Assembly: GCF_036023875.1 (NCBI RefSeq)
Contig: NZ_CP107931.1
Span: 62,001-126,000, forward strand
Direction: 5' to 3'
DNA length: 64,000 nt
Origin: Mycobacterium sp. NBC_00419
Lineage (GTDB): Bacteria; Actinomycetota; Actinomycetes; Mycobacteriales; Mycobacteriaceae
Both the position numbers and the translations under genes were made by a program. The notes below the pieces were generated by a model that made no database searches, was not told the origin of the DNA, and saw only the letters and a program-made list of their open reading frames with translations. Shown here one piece after another: positions 36,363 through 45,276 of the stretch; the stretch's first letter is position 1; every line of letters begins with the position of its first letter.

Positions 36363-39116
36363 GTGGCGAAGAGGCTCGGAGCGATCCTCCTCGTCGTGCT
36401 CCTGCTGGTGTGCGCCGGAGACCTCGGTGTCGTCGCCCGACCAGCGCCGTCGGCCGCCCAGGACATCGAGCTGGCCACCGGCTGGACACTGAGCTCGGCG
36501 AGCAAGCTCGACGCCGACGGGGCCACGGTGTCGGTGGCCGGTTACGACGATTCACGCTGGCACCCGATCAAGCGGATGCCGGCCACCGTGCTGCAGATCC
36601 TCCAGGACGACGGCGTCTATCCCAACCTGTATTACGGCAAGAATCTGCTCAAGGATGTTCCGCAGGATCTCTACAAACAGGACTGGTGGTATCGCACCAC
36701 CTTCGACGCCCCCGCCAATCAGCAGACCTATGTGCTGGACTTCCCCGGGATCAACTACCGCGCCGACATCTGGCTCAACGGTCGTCGGGTGGCCGACAAC
36801 CGTCAGATCGTCGGCATGTACAACGACCACGAACTCGACGTCACCGCCGCGATCCGCCGCGGTCAGCCCAACACGCTGGCCGTCAAGGTCACCCCGGAAC
36901 GGGCGATCCAGGACGTCGACGGTGTCGAACTCGCCGACAGCTGGTACGACTGGATCAACTGGCGCTATCTGGGCTATCAGGGGCCCGACAAGAACCCGGC
37001 CAACGGCAACTCGTTCGTCCCCGACCGCAATGCGGGCATCTGGAAGCCCGTGCACCTCAAGACATCCGGTGCCGTGCAGATCGGCTCGGCGACGGTCAAC
37101 TCCGAGTTGCCCCTGCCCGACACCGACCGCGCCCGCCTGACCGTGTACGCCGGACTGCACAACTACTCCACCGACCGGGTACGCGGGGTGGTGCGCGCGA
37201 CCATCACCCGCGACGGCAAGGCGCCCATCCACGTCGACGAGCCGGTATCGCTGCAACCCGGCGAAGACCGCGAAATCTCCTTCACCCCTGATCGATTCGC
37301 CGCGCTGAACGTCGCCAATCCCGATCTGTGGTGGCCCTACACGATGGGCCCGCCCAACCTGTACGACCTGAAGCTGGAGTTCGTGCAGAACAGTGTCGCC
37401 ACCGACGTCGCCACCTCGAAGTTCGGCATCCGCAGCATCACCCAGAGCCGCGACAGCGACGACTCCTTCGCCGAACTGGGCACCGGCGGCAACTTCTACC
37501 TCAAGGTCAACGGCAGGGACTTCCTGGTGCGCGGGGCCACCTACACCCCCGATCTGCTCTTCAAATACGACCCCGACCGGGATGCGGCGATCCTGCGCTA
37601 CGTCAAGGATCTCGGACTGAACATGTTGCGGCTGGAGTCCAAGATCTCCTCGGCCCGGTTCGTCGAGATGGCCGACGAGATGGGCATCCCGCTGATGTAC
37701 GGCTGGATGTGCTGTAACCAGTGGGAGAAGTGGCAGCAGTGGGATGACGAGGACCGCCGCGTCGCCCAGGAGAGCATGCGCTCCCAGATCGACATGCTGC
37801 GCTCGCATCCGTCGGTGTTCATCTGGGCCAACGGCAGCGACGGACGTCCGCCGGCCGGGGTGCTGGCCGACTACCACCGCATCCTCGACGACCTGCATTG
37901 GCAGAACGCGACCGTCGACACCGTGTCGTCATTCGCCCGCGATGCGGGCGGGCGGCCGCAGTGGGACGGCATCCAGATGGCCGGCCCCTACAGCTGGCGC
38001 CCGCCGTCGTACTGGTTCAGCGGCCGCTACGGCGCGGCCCGCGGGTCCTCGGCGGAGCAGGGCGACAACGAGCACATCCCGCCCTATGCCAGCCTGCGCA
38101 AGTTCATCCCGCCGGACAAGATGTGGCCGATCAACGACACCTGGTTCTTCCACGCCGGGTCCGGGCCGCAGAACTCTCAACTGGTCAACGTCCGACGCGT
38201 CATCGACCGCCGCTACGGTCCGTCGGTCAATGCCGAGATGTTCGCCAACAAGGCGCAACTGGCCCACTACGAGGCCACCCGGGCGCAGTTCGAGTCCTTC
38301 GCCGCCAACGGCTGGGACGGCCACAAGATGACGATCTACTGGATGCTCAACAGCCACTGGCCGTCGTTCTTCGGCAACATCTTCGACTACTACCTGCGCC
38401 CCGGCGGTGCCTACTACGGCGCCAAGAAGGGTTTGGCGCCGCTGTCGGTGGTGTTCGACTCCTATGCCACCGGCAACCACCGCCAGGCCAGGGTGACCGT
38501 CGTCAACCAGACACCGGATAAGCGCGAGAACATGCGGGTCCGGGTGCGCACGTATGACCTGGCGGGCAAGCTTCGCGACGACCGGGCCGCCGACGACGTC
38601 ACCGTCGACTCCGGCGGGGCCGTGCAGGCGATGACGCTGCCGCCCGGGCCTGCCGACTCGCCGGTGTTCTTCGTCCGGTGTGAACTGCTCGACTCATCCG
38701 GAGCTGTCGTCGCGAACAACGTCTACTGGCAGTCCCAGCAGGTCGATGACGTGGGGCCGTCGGCCAACGACGCCGCATTCGATTCCAGGCAGGTCAGCTG
38801 GGCCGATATGACCGCGCTGAACTACCTGCCCAAGGTGCCGCTGGACATCAGCGCCCGGGCAGCCGCGGGCGGCCGCGACGTCACCGTGCAGCTGCACAAC
38901 CCGACGACCAAGATCGCCTTCTTCGAGCGGGCCGAACTGCTGACCGGCCCGCTGTCCGATGAGATCCTGCCGATCCAGTACGACGACAACTACGTGACCG
39001 TCTTCCCCGGCGAGACCGTCGACATCACCGCAACCGTGCCCGACTCCGGTCCCCCGGCACAATGGGTGAGAGTGACCGGATACAACAGCGCTCCGGTCGT
39101 CGTGCAAGTGCGCTGA
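36363..39116 (+). CDS. Exported GH2 glycosidase, exo-beta-D-glucosaminidase-like
   Basis: A 917-residue glycoside hydrolase family 2 protein with an N-terminal signal/anchor (RLGAILLVVLLLVCAGDLGV). Domains in order: sugar-binding jelly roll (~50-230, WYRTTFDAPANQQTYVLDFP), Ig-like domain, TIM barrel (from RDFLVRGATYTPDLLFKYDP), and two C-terminal beta-sandwiches. Usual GH2 enzymes have NE as acid/base; here HPSVFIWANGSDGRPPA has Asp, as in exo-beta-D-glucosaminidases (CsxA type), and the nucleophile Glu fits YGPSVNAEMFANKAQLAHYE. Chitosan-like or deacetylated wall sugars are plausible substrates. GTG at 36363 has AAGGAG 10 nt upstream. Confidence 0.9.
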   Translation: MAKRLGAILLVVLLLVCAGDLGVVARPAPSAAQDIELATGWTLSSASKLDADGATVSVAGYDDSRWHPIKRMPATVLQILQDDGVYPNLYYGKNLLKDVPQDLYKQDWWYRTTFDAPANQQTYVLDFPGINYRADIWLNGRRVADNRQIVGMYNDHELDVTAAIRRGQPNTLAVKVTPERAIQDVDGVELADSWYDWINWRYLGYQGPDKNPANGNSFVPDRNAGIWKPVHLKTSGAVQIGSATVNSELPLPDTDRARLTVYAGLHNYSTDRVRGVVRATITRDGKAPIHVDEPVSLQPGEDREISFTPDRFAALNVANPDLWWPYTMGPPNLYDLKLEFVQNSVATDVATSKFGIRSITQSRDSDDSFAELGTGGNFYLKVNGRDFLVRGATYTPDLLFKYDPDRDAAILRYVKDLGLNMLRLESKISSARFVEMADEMGIPLMYGWMCCNQWEKWQQWDDEDRRVAQESMRSQIDMLRSHPSVFIWANGSDGRPPAGVLADYHRILDDLHWQNATVDTVSSFARDAGGRPQWDGIQMAGPYSWRPPSYWFSGRYGAARGSSAEQGDNEHIPPYASLRKFIPPDKMWPINDTWFFHAGSGPQNSQLVNVRRVIDRRYGPSVNAEMFANKAQLAHYEATRAQFESFAANGWDGHKMTIYWMLNSHWPSFFGNIFDYYLRPGGAYYGAKKGLAPLSVVFDSYATGNHRQARVTVVNQTPDKRENMRVRVRTYDLAGKLRDDRAADDVTVDSGGAVQAMTLPPGPADSPVFFVRCELLDSSGAVVANNVYWQSQQVDDVGPSANDAAFDSRQVSWADMTALNYLPKVPLDISARAAAGGRDVTVQLHNPTTKIAFFERAELLTGPLSDEILPIQYDDNYVTVFPGETVDITATVPDSGPPAQWVRVTGYNSAPVVVQVR

Positions 39117-39186
39117 GGCTCGCTATTCGGCAGTGTGCCCTAGGGTCGGGGTTCGGACGCCACCGTCGTGGAAGGGATTGAGGACA

Positions 39187-40086
39187 TTGCTGCAGCACGC
39201 ACTCGTTGTGGCAGCTGCCCTCGCCGGCGCGGTGTTCGCCGCTATCGGCATCGTCGTGCGCCAGCGAGCCACCATGGACGTCCCCGCCGACCAGGGCGTC
39301 AGCGCCGTGATGGTGACCACGCTGCTCCGCCGCCGGCTGTGGTGGGCCGGCACAGCCGCGGCGGGCACCGGCTATGCGTTCCAGGCGGTGGCCCTGGCGT
39401 ACGGGTCGATCCTGCTGGTCGCCCCGCTGCTGGTGTCGGCGTTGTTGTTCGCCCTGCCGCTCAGTGCGCGGTTGGCACACCGCCGCGTCACCCGCTCGGA
39501 GTGGGGCTGGGCAGTGCTGCTGACCCTGTCGCTCGGGGTGTTCGTTGCGCTGGCCCGCACGGAGCCCGGTGACTACGAAGGCTCGGCGCTGACCGCGGTG
39601 ATCGCGGCCGGTATCTGTGTGCTGTTCGTCGCGGGCTGCCTGCTGGTGGCGCTGCGGCTCTCGGACTGGCGCCGGGCACTGATGCTGGCCGTCGGCGTCG
39701 GCGTGCTCTTCGGTGTGGTGGCCGTGCTCACCAAGCTCGTGATGCACCTCGTCACCGAAGGCAACCTGGCGCGGGTAATGGCCTCACCGGTGTTCTACCT
39801 GCTGGTCGTCGTCGGTGTGATCGCGACGCTGCTGCAGCAGTCGGCCTTTCACGCCGGCTCGCTGCGCGCCTCGGTGCCCGCCATGCTGGTGCTCGAACCC
39901 GTAGTGGCGGTGCTGCTCGGTGAGGTGGTTCTCGGCGAGCACCTGGCAGTGAGCAAGCCGGTCGCCGTCGCTCTGCTGATCGCGGCGGGCACCATGGCCG
40001 CGGCCACCATCGCGCTGGGCCGTGACGAGGGCGCCTGGGAAGACGAGCTGGAAGCCGCCAAGGCCGGAGCCGAGCCCCGGACCTGA
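39187..40086 (+). CDS. DMT/EamA-type membrane transporter
   Basis: A ~299-residue integral membrane protein with about nine to ten hydrophobic helices in the drug/metabolite-transporter pattern (ALVVAAALAGAVFAAIGIVV; AFQAVALAYGSILLVAPLLV; SVPAMLVLEPVVAVLLGEVV, the EPV...GE motif of the second half). The C-terminus is acidic and cytoplasmic. The start is uncertain: TTG at 39187 has GAGG just upstream; an in-frame GTG at 39133 would add a hydrophilic tail. The cargo is unknown. The gene begins 70 bp after the GH2 gene in the same direction, so export or uptake linked to the glycosidase is conceivable. Confidence 0.82.
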   Translation: MLQHALVVAAALAGAVFAAIGIVVRQRATMDVPADQGVSAVMVTTLLRRRLWWAGTAAAGTGYAFQAVALAYGSILLVAPLLVSALLFALPLSARLAHRRVTRSEWGWAVLLTLSLGVFVALARTEPGDYEGSALTAVIAAGICVLFVAGCLLVALRLSDWRRALMLAVGVGVLFGVVAVLTKLVMHLVTEGNLARVMASPVFYLLVVVGVIATLLQQSAFHAGSLRASVPAMLVLEPVVAVLLGEVVLGEHLAVSKPVAVALLIAAGTMAAATIALGRDEGAWEDELEAAKAGAEPRT

Positions 40087-40096
40087 CCCGGGGTTG

Positions 40097-40370
40097 TCAG
40101 GCCCAGGGTCCGACACCGCCCACCGCGTCGATGCGGATCCGGGTGAGATATCCGGGCGGCGCATCCTTGGGCGGAAATTCGACGCCGTCGGCCTTGACCA
40201 TCGTGGCGGCGAGCTCGGTGAGCAGCTCCGGTGCCCCGCCTTCGACGACGCGGGCGGTACCGGTCACCCACAGATACGGCGTCATGACCGCGCCCGGCTC
40301 AGGAGCGACGATGGTCAGCGCGACGCGGCCGTCGCGGCGGGCGTCGCTGTCCAACGCTTGCCGCCGCGAG
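40097..40370 (-). pseudogene. Remnant of a PPOX-class (pyridoxamine oxidase-like) enzyme, N-terminus missing
   Basis: About 90 residues read as the C-terminal part of a PPOX split-barrel flavin/F420 enzyme: RRDGRVALTIVAPEPGAVMT, PYLWVTGTARVVEGG, then LLTELAATMVKADGVEFPPK and GYLTRIRIDAVGGVGPWA. The usual N-terminal ~50 residues with cofactor-binding strands are not present in any frame; upstream of ~40370 the frame runs antisense into the kinase gene. No start codon or ribosome site precedes the homologous part. It is best explained as a deletion remnant left beside the kinase operon. Confidence 0.65.
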
Positions 40371-40393
40371 TAATTCCCGGGTGCCGTGGTTGT

Positions 40394-41827
40394 ATGTCTG
40401 ACGTGACCGTCCTTGCCATCGACCAGGGGACGTCGGGCACCAAGGCCATCGTCGTCGACCCCGATGCCGGAGTGGTCGGGCTGGCCGAGGTGCCGGTACA
40501 CCCGCGCTACCTCGATGACGGCGGAGTCGAGCAGGATGCCCAGGAACTACTCGATTCGGTGCTGACGGCGGGGCGTGCGGCGGTCGCCGAAGCCGGCCGG
40601 CCGATCGAGGTTGTGTCCCTTGCTAATCAGGGCGAGACGGTGCTGGCCTGGGACCCTGCCACCGGACGGCCGCTGACCCCCGCGGTGGTCTGGCAGGACC
40701 GCCGCGCGCAGGCCCTGTGCGCCGAACTGGCCGGGCACGCCGACGAGATCGCGGCACGCACCGGACTGGTGCTCGATCCCTACTTCTCCGCCCCCAAGAT
40801 GGCCTGGCTGCGTCGTCACCGCGAAACCGCCGGTGTGGTGACCACATCGGATTCCTGGCTGCTGCATCAACTCACCGGTGAGTTCGTCACAGACGCCACC
40901 ACGGCCAGCCGATCACTGCTGGTGGAACTGGGCGCCCAGCAGTTCGACGGGGATCTGCTGCGATTGTTCGGCCTGGCGGACGAAGCCCTGCCCCGCATCG
41001 TCGGCAACGACGAAATAATCGGCACCACAACATGTTTCGGTGCTGACGTTCCGGTCGGCGGAATCGTCGTCGATCAGCAGGCCGCGCTGCTCGCACAAGC
41101 CTGCCTGCAGCCCGGGATGGCCAAGTGCACGTTCGGCACCGGCGCGTTCCTGTTGGCCAACACCGGTTCGGATCCGGTGCGCTCGACCTCGGGGCTGACG
41201 ACTTCGGTGGCATGGCGGATCGGTGGCACCGACACCTTCTGCGTCGACGGGCAGGTGTACACCGCCGCATCAGCGGTGCGCTGGCTGGCCTCGCTGGGGG
41301 TGATCGCCGGGGCCGAGGACCTGGATGCTGTCGCCGCGGCCGACAGCCAGGGTGTGCTCTGCGTCCCGGCGTTGGCCGGCCTCGCGGCCCCGTGGTGGCA
41401 ATCCGGAGCTACCGCAACGATTTCCGGGCTCACGCTCGCCAGTGGGCCCGGGCACCTCGTGCTGGCGGTGCTGCAGGGCATCGCCGCCCAGATCGCAGAG
41501 TTGGCCTCTGCCATCGGAACCGACACCGGCGCGCCGCTGACCCGGCTGCGGGTCGACGGCGGCCTGACCAAGTCGGCGGTGCTCATGCAGGCCACCGCCG
41601 ACATCCTGCAGGTGCCGGTGGACGTCTACCCGTCGGCGCACGCAACCGCGCTGGGAGCGGCGGCGCTGGCCCGGTTGAGTCTGCATCCGGCGCAGGGGCT
41701 GGACTCCGTCGTCGCGCCCTGGACCCCGCCAGCCTCCTTCGAACCCCGATGGACGCAGGATCGCGCCGACGAATTCCGTTGCCGGTGGCGCGAACTCGCC
41801 GAGACCACCTTCGGGAACCCGGCATGA
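40394..41827 (+). CDS. FGGY-family carbohydrate kinase (glycerol/polyol kinase-like)
   Basis: A 477-residue sugar kinase. Phosphate-binding loop LAIDQGTSGTKAIVV at the N-terminus; VWQDRRAQALCAEL; SAPKMAWLRRH; the second phosphate motif MAKCTFGTGAFLLANTG and LRVDGGLTKSAVLMQATADI near the C-terminus. Closest by feel to glycerol kinases. It is followed, with ATGA coupling, by a GlpA-like dehydrogenase, so the pathway is likely phosphorylation then oxidation of glycerol or another polyol. The start ATG at 40394 lacks a clear ribosome site. Confidence 0.9.
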   Translation: MSDVTVLAIDQGTSGTKAIVVDPDAGVVGLAEVPVHPRYLDDGGVEQDAQELLDSVLTAGRAAVAEAGRPIEVVSLANQGETVLAWDPATGRPLTPAVVWQDRRAQALCAELAGHADEIAARTGLVLDPYFSAPKMAWLRRHRETAGVVTTSDSWLLHQLTGEFVTDATTASRSLLVELGAQQFDGDLLRLFGLADEALPRIVGNDEIIGTTTCFGADVPVGGIVVDQQAALLAQACLQPGMAKCTFGTGAFLLANTGSDPVRSTSGLTTSVAWRIGGTDTFCVDGQVYTAASAVRWLASLGVIAGAEDLDAVAAADSQGVLCVPALAGLAAPWWQSGATATISGLTLASGPGHLVLAVLQGIAAQIAELASAIGTDTGAPLTRLRVDGGLTKSAVLMQATADILQVPVDVYPSAHATALGAAALARLSLHPAQGLDSVVAPWTPPASFEPRWTQDRADEFRCRWRELAETTFGNPA

Positions 41828-43197
41828 CCCCGGTCTACGACGTCGCCGTCATCGGAGCCGGCATCGTCGGCTCGGCGATCGCCCGTGAACTGGCCGGCCA
41901 CCGACTGTCGGTGGCACTACTCGATGCCCGCGACGACGTCGGTGACGGCACCAGCAAGGCCAACACCGCGATCCTGCACACCGGCTTCGACGCCAAGCCC
42001 GCAACCCTGGAGTCCCGGCTGGTCCGGCGGGGCTATCAGCTGCTCTCGCAGTATGCCGAACCGACCGGGATTCCGATCGAACGCACCGGCGCAGTCCTGG
42101 TCGCCTGGGACGACGAACAGCTCGCCACCCTCCCCTCGCTCAAGGCGCAGGCCGAAGCCAACGAGTACTCGGAGTGCGAACTCGTCGACGCCGCAACGGT
42201 GTACCGCCTCGTCCCGGACCTCGGACCCGGGGCGCTGGGTGGCCTGACCGTCCCCGGTGAGTCGATCATCTGCACCTGGACGGTCAACCTGGCACTGGCC
42301 ACCGACGCGGTGAACCGCGGTGCGGCACTGCATCGGGGACATCGGGTCGAATCGGTGAGCGCCGGGCCCGATCACACCACCCTGCACACCACCGCCGGTC
42401 CGGTCAGCACCCGATGGGTGGTCAACGCTGCCGGGCTCGGCGCCGACCGGCTCGACGCCCAGTTCGGCTATTCGCGTTTCACCGTCACACCGCGGCGCGG
42501 GGAGCTCATCGTCTACGACAAGCTCGCCCGGCCTCTGGTGGACACCATCGTGCTGCCGGTGCCGACCTCCCGCGGCAAGGGTGTCCTGATCAGCCCGACC
42601 ATCTACGGCAATGTGATGCTCGGCCCGACCTCGGAGGACCTGACCGACCGCGGCGCCACCGCGACCAGTACAGCCGGCCTGGAATCGTTGCTGGACAAGG
42701 GCAGTCGGCTGATGCCCAGACTGCTGCAGGAGGAAATCACCGCAACCTATGCCGGATTGCGGGCGGCCATCGACGCGGGCGACTATCTGATCGAGGCCGA
42801 CCCGGTCCAGCGCTACCTACTGGTCGGCGGCATCCGCTCCACCGGGCTCACTGCCGGCATGGCCATCGCCGAACATTCAGCCGGCCTGCTCGAGCAGGCC
42901 GGGCTGGCGATGGCGCCCCGGGACGATCTGCCCGCGGCGCCGCGGATGCCGAATCTCGGCGAAGCCTTCCCCCGGCCCTACCAGGATGCGGCCGCGATCA
43001 GCGCCGACCCCGCCTACGGGCGGATCGTCTGCTTCTGTGAGCGGGTCACCGAAGGCGAACTTCGCGACGCCCGCCGCTCGGTCATCCCGCCGATGGACCT
43101 CGACGGCCTGCGCCGGCGCACCCGGGTGCTCAACGGCCGTTGTCAGGGATTCTTCTGCGGCGCGCAGGTTTCGCGGTGGTTCGAGGAGCCGCGGTGA
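41824..43197 (+). CDS. GlpA-like FAD-dependent glycerol-3-phosphate dehydrogenase with [2Fe-2S] BFD-like domain
   Basis: A 457-residue oxidoreductase. FAD-binding DVAVIGAGIVGSAIARELAG at the N-terminus, a DAO fold through RYLLVGGIRSTGLTAGMAIA (~residue 350), and a C-terminal BFD-like iron-sulfur domain with cysteines in VCFCERVTEGEL and GRCQGFFCG (CxC...CxxxxC). This arrangement matches GlpA of anaerobic-type G3P dehydrogenase. It is coupled by ATGA to the kinase upstream and by GTGA to the next oxidoreductase. Substrate inferred from operon context. Confidence 0.9.
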   Translation: MTPVYDVAVIGAGIVGSAIARELAGHRLSVALLDARDDVGDGTSKANTAILHTGFDAKPATLESRLVRRGYQLLSQYAEPTGIPIERTGAVLVAWDDEQLATLPSLKAQAEANEYSECELVDAATVYRLVPDLGPGALGGLTVPGESIICTWTVNLALATDAVNRGAALHRGHRVESVSAGPDHTTLHTTAGPVSTRWVVNAAGLGADRLDAQFGYSRFTVTPRRGELIVYDKLARPLVDTIVLPVPTSRGKGVLISPTIYGNVMLGPTSEDLTDRGATATSTAGLESLLDKGSRLMPRLLQEEITATYAGLRAAIDAGDYLIEADPVQRYLLVGGIRSTGLTAGMAIAEHSAGLLEQAGLAMAPRDDLPAAPRMPNLGEAFPRPYQDAAAISADPAYGRIVCFCERVTEGELRDARRSVIPPMDLDGLRRRTRVLNGRCQGFFCGAQVSRWFEEPR

Positions 43198-44423
43198 GCG
43201 CCGACGTCGCCATCATAGGCGCCGGCCCGTCCGGGCTGACCGCTGCCGCTGAGCTCGCCGGCAGCGGACTGAAAGTGATTGTGCTGGAACGAGAGTCGAT
43301 GGCCGGTGGCATACCCCGGCACAGCGATCACCTGGGCTACGGCATCCGTGATCTGCGCACGGTCATCAGCGGTCCACAGTACGCGCGGCGACTGGTCGCC
43401 CAAGCGATCGAGGCCGGCGCCGAGATCCGCACCGAGACGACGGTCACGGACTGGGCCGGTGATCACGCGCTGCACACCACCTCGCCGCGCGGCCGGGAAA
43501 CGGTCGGGGCCCGGGCGGTGGTGCTGGCCACCGGCGCCCGCGAACGGCCCAGACCCGCCCGACTGATCGCCGGTGACCGGCCGGCCGGTGTCTACACCAC
43601 GGGGCACCTGCAGAACCTGGTGACCATCCAGGGCGGCACCGTCGGCCGTCGCGCTGTCGTGGTTGGCGCCGAACTGGTCAGCTATTCGGCGGTTCTCACC
43701 CTGCGTCACGCCGGCTGCCGCACCGCCCTGATGACCACCGTGCATCACCGGCCCGAGTCGTACACGGGGTTGAGCGCCGCGGCCCGGATCGGGCTTGGCC
43801 TGACGGTGGCCACGCGCACCCGAGTCACGCGGATCGTCGGCTCCGCCACCGTGCGCGCGGTGGAGATCGAGAACATCGACACCGGTGCCCGGCGGATCGT
43901 GGACTGCGACACCGTGGTCCTGACCGGGGACTGGGTTCCCGACCACGAACTGGCCCGCACGGCCGGCCTGGCCCTCGACGAGCACAGCCGCGGACCGCTG
44001 GTCGACACCGCGCTGCGCACCAGCCGGGCGGGCGTGTTCGCCATCGGCAACCTGGTGCACCCGGTGGACACCGCGGACGTCGCCGCGCTCGACGGCCGGC
44101 ACGTGGCCGCCCAGGTCCACGCATTCCTGGACGGCCGTGTCCCGTCGAGCCTCGCCACTCGTTTGCTGGCCGAGCCGCCGCTGCGCTGGATAAGCCCCGG
44201 GCTGATGCGTCCTGACGACGTCGCACCGGCCCGCGACCGGTTGCTTGCCTGGACCAACACGTTGGTGCGTTTCCCCACTGTCATCGCACGTCAGGGCGGT
44301 GTCGAGGTGGGCAGGCGGCGTCTGGCGTGGCCGGCTTCGCCGGGTCGTATCGTCCGGATTCCGGCCGGCCTGGTGGCCGGAGCCAGGCCAGGCGGCGAAC
44401 CGGTGATCCTGTCGCTGGGTTGA
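43194..44423 (+). CDS. FAD/NAD(P)-dependent oxidoreductase partner of the GlpA-like protein
   Basis: A 409-residue pyridine-nucleotide-disulfide-type oxidoreductase. FAD motif DVAIIGAGPSGLTAAAELAG; second Rossmann motif RRAVVVGAELVSYSAVLTLR; FAD motif near GVFAIGNLVHPVDTADVAAL. No redox-active CxxC is present, as in the flavoprotein that accompanies kinase-GlpA operons in some anaerobes and actinobacteria. Probably passes electrons between the GlpA-like enzyme and NAD(P) or quinone. The DUF1667 companion often found in such operons is missing. GTG start overlaps the preceding stop. Confidence 0.88.
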   Translation: MSADVAIIGAGPSGLTAAAELAGSGLKVIVLERESMAGGIPRHSDHLGYGIRDLRTVISGPQYARRLVAQAIEAGAEIRTETTVTDWAGDHALHTTSPRGRETVGARAVVLATGARERPRPARLIAGDRPAGVYTTGHLQNLVTIQGGTVGRRAVVVGAELVSYSAVLTLRHAGCRTALMTTVHHRPESYTGLSAAARIGLGLTVATRTRVTRIVGSATVRAVEIENIDTGARRIVDCDTVVLTGDWVPDHELARTAGLALDEHSRGPLVDTALRTSRAGVFAIGNLVHPVDTADVAALDGRHVAAQVHAFLDGRVPSSLATRLLAEPPLRWISPGLMRPDDVAPARDRLLAWTNTLVRFPTVIARQGGVEVGRRRLAWPASPGRIVRIPAGLVAGARPGGEPVILSLG

Positions 44424-44443
44424 GCCTCGGTCATGATGGTGGG

Positions 44444-45271
44444 GTGATCTTGTCAGCGGACCCCGTCGCGCAGATCACCGGCAGTCCGCAGGGACCGGCG
44501 GTCGGGGCCTTCTTCGACCTTGACGGCACCCTGGTGGCCGGCTTCACCGCGACGGCGCATGCCAGCGACCGCATCCGCCGCGGACAGGCCCGCGCCGGTG
44601 AGGTGCTCGGTGTCCTGGAGGCCTCGCTGCGCTACAAGCTGGGCCGCATGCAGTTCGAGCGGCTGCTGGTTCGGGCTGCGGGGTATCTGCGCGGCGAGTC
44701 ACTGGCCGACCTCGACGTCGTCGGCGAGCGGCTCTACGTCGAGCAGGTGGCCCACCGGGTCTATCCGCAGATGCGCCAGATCGTCGCCGCCCACCAAGAC
44801 CGCGGCCACACCGTGGTACTCAGTTCCTCGGCACTGACCATCCACGCTGAGCCGGTGGCCCGCGCGCTGGGCATCACCAATGTCGTGTGCAACACCTTCG
44901 ACCTCGACGAGGCCGGGATGCTCACCGGGCAGATATCCAAGCCGATCGTCTGGGGCCGGCAGAAAGCGGCTGCCGTGCAACGGTTTTGCGACGCCAACCA
45001 GGTGGATCTGGCGCGCAGCTACTTCTATGCCGACGGCGACGAAGACGCCCATCTGATGGCGCTGGTCGGGCATCCCCGGCCGGTCAACCCGCGCCCGGGC
45101 CTGGCGGCCAAGGCCGCGGCTCAGGACTGGCCGGTGCTGCGGCTGTCCATTCCCGGCCGGCCCGGTGCGGCGGCCAATGCGCTGGGGCACCTTCCGGCGC
45201 TGGGCCGGGCCGCCATCGGGGCGGCGTTCAGCTCGCTGGCGTTGCGGACCCGCCGCAATCCCAAGGGCTGA
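44444..45271 (+). CDS. HAD-IB family phosphatase (SerB-like)
   Basis: A 275-residue HAD hydrolase. Motif I AFFDLDGTLVAGFTA, motif II TVVLSSSALTIH, and motif III/IV KAAAVQRFCDAN with YFYADGDEDAHLMALVGHPR. The family includes phosphoserine phosphatase-like proteins and the phosphatase half of bifunctional acyltransferases; in mycobacteria such HAD-IB genes often sit beside glycerolipid acyltransferases, though none is here. GTG at 44444 is 6 nt after CATGAT. It follows the glycerol-type operon by 20 bp, so a glycerolipid phosphate is a reasonable guess. Confidence 0.87.
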   Translation: MILSADPVAQITGSPQGPAVGAFFDLDGTLVAGFTATAHASDRIRRGQARAGEVLGVLEASLRYKLGRMQFERLLVRAAGYLRGESLADLDVVGERLYVEQVAHRVYPQMRQIVAAHQDRGHTVVLSSSALTIHAEPVARALGITNVVCNTFDLDEAGMLTGQISKPIVWGRQKAAAVQRFCDANQVDLARSYFYADGDEDAHLMALVGHPRPVNPRPGLAAKAAAQDWPVLRLSIPGRPGAAANALGHLPALGRAAIGAAFSSLALRTRRNPKG

Positions 45272-45276
45272 AAAAA

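Noticed and set aside
36552..37898. A 448-codon reverse frame within the GH2 gene
   Set aside because: Antisense shadow of a conserved GH2 enzyme; no ribosome site and no recognisable domain.
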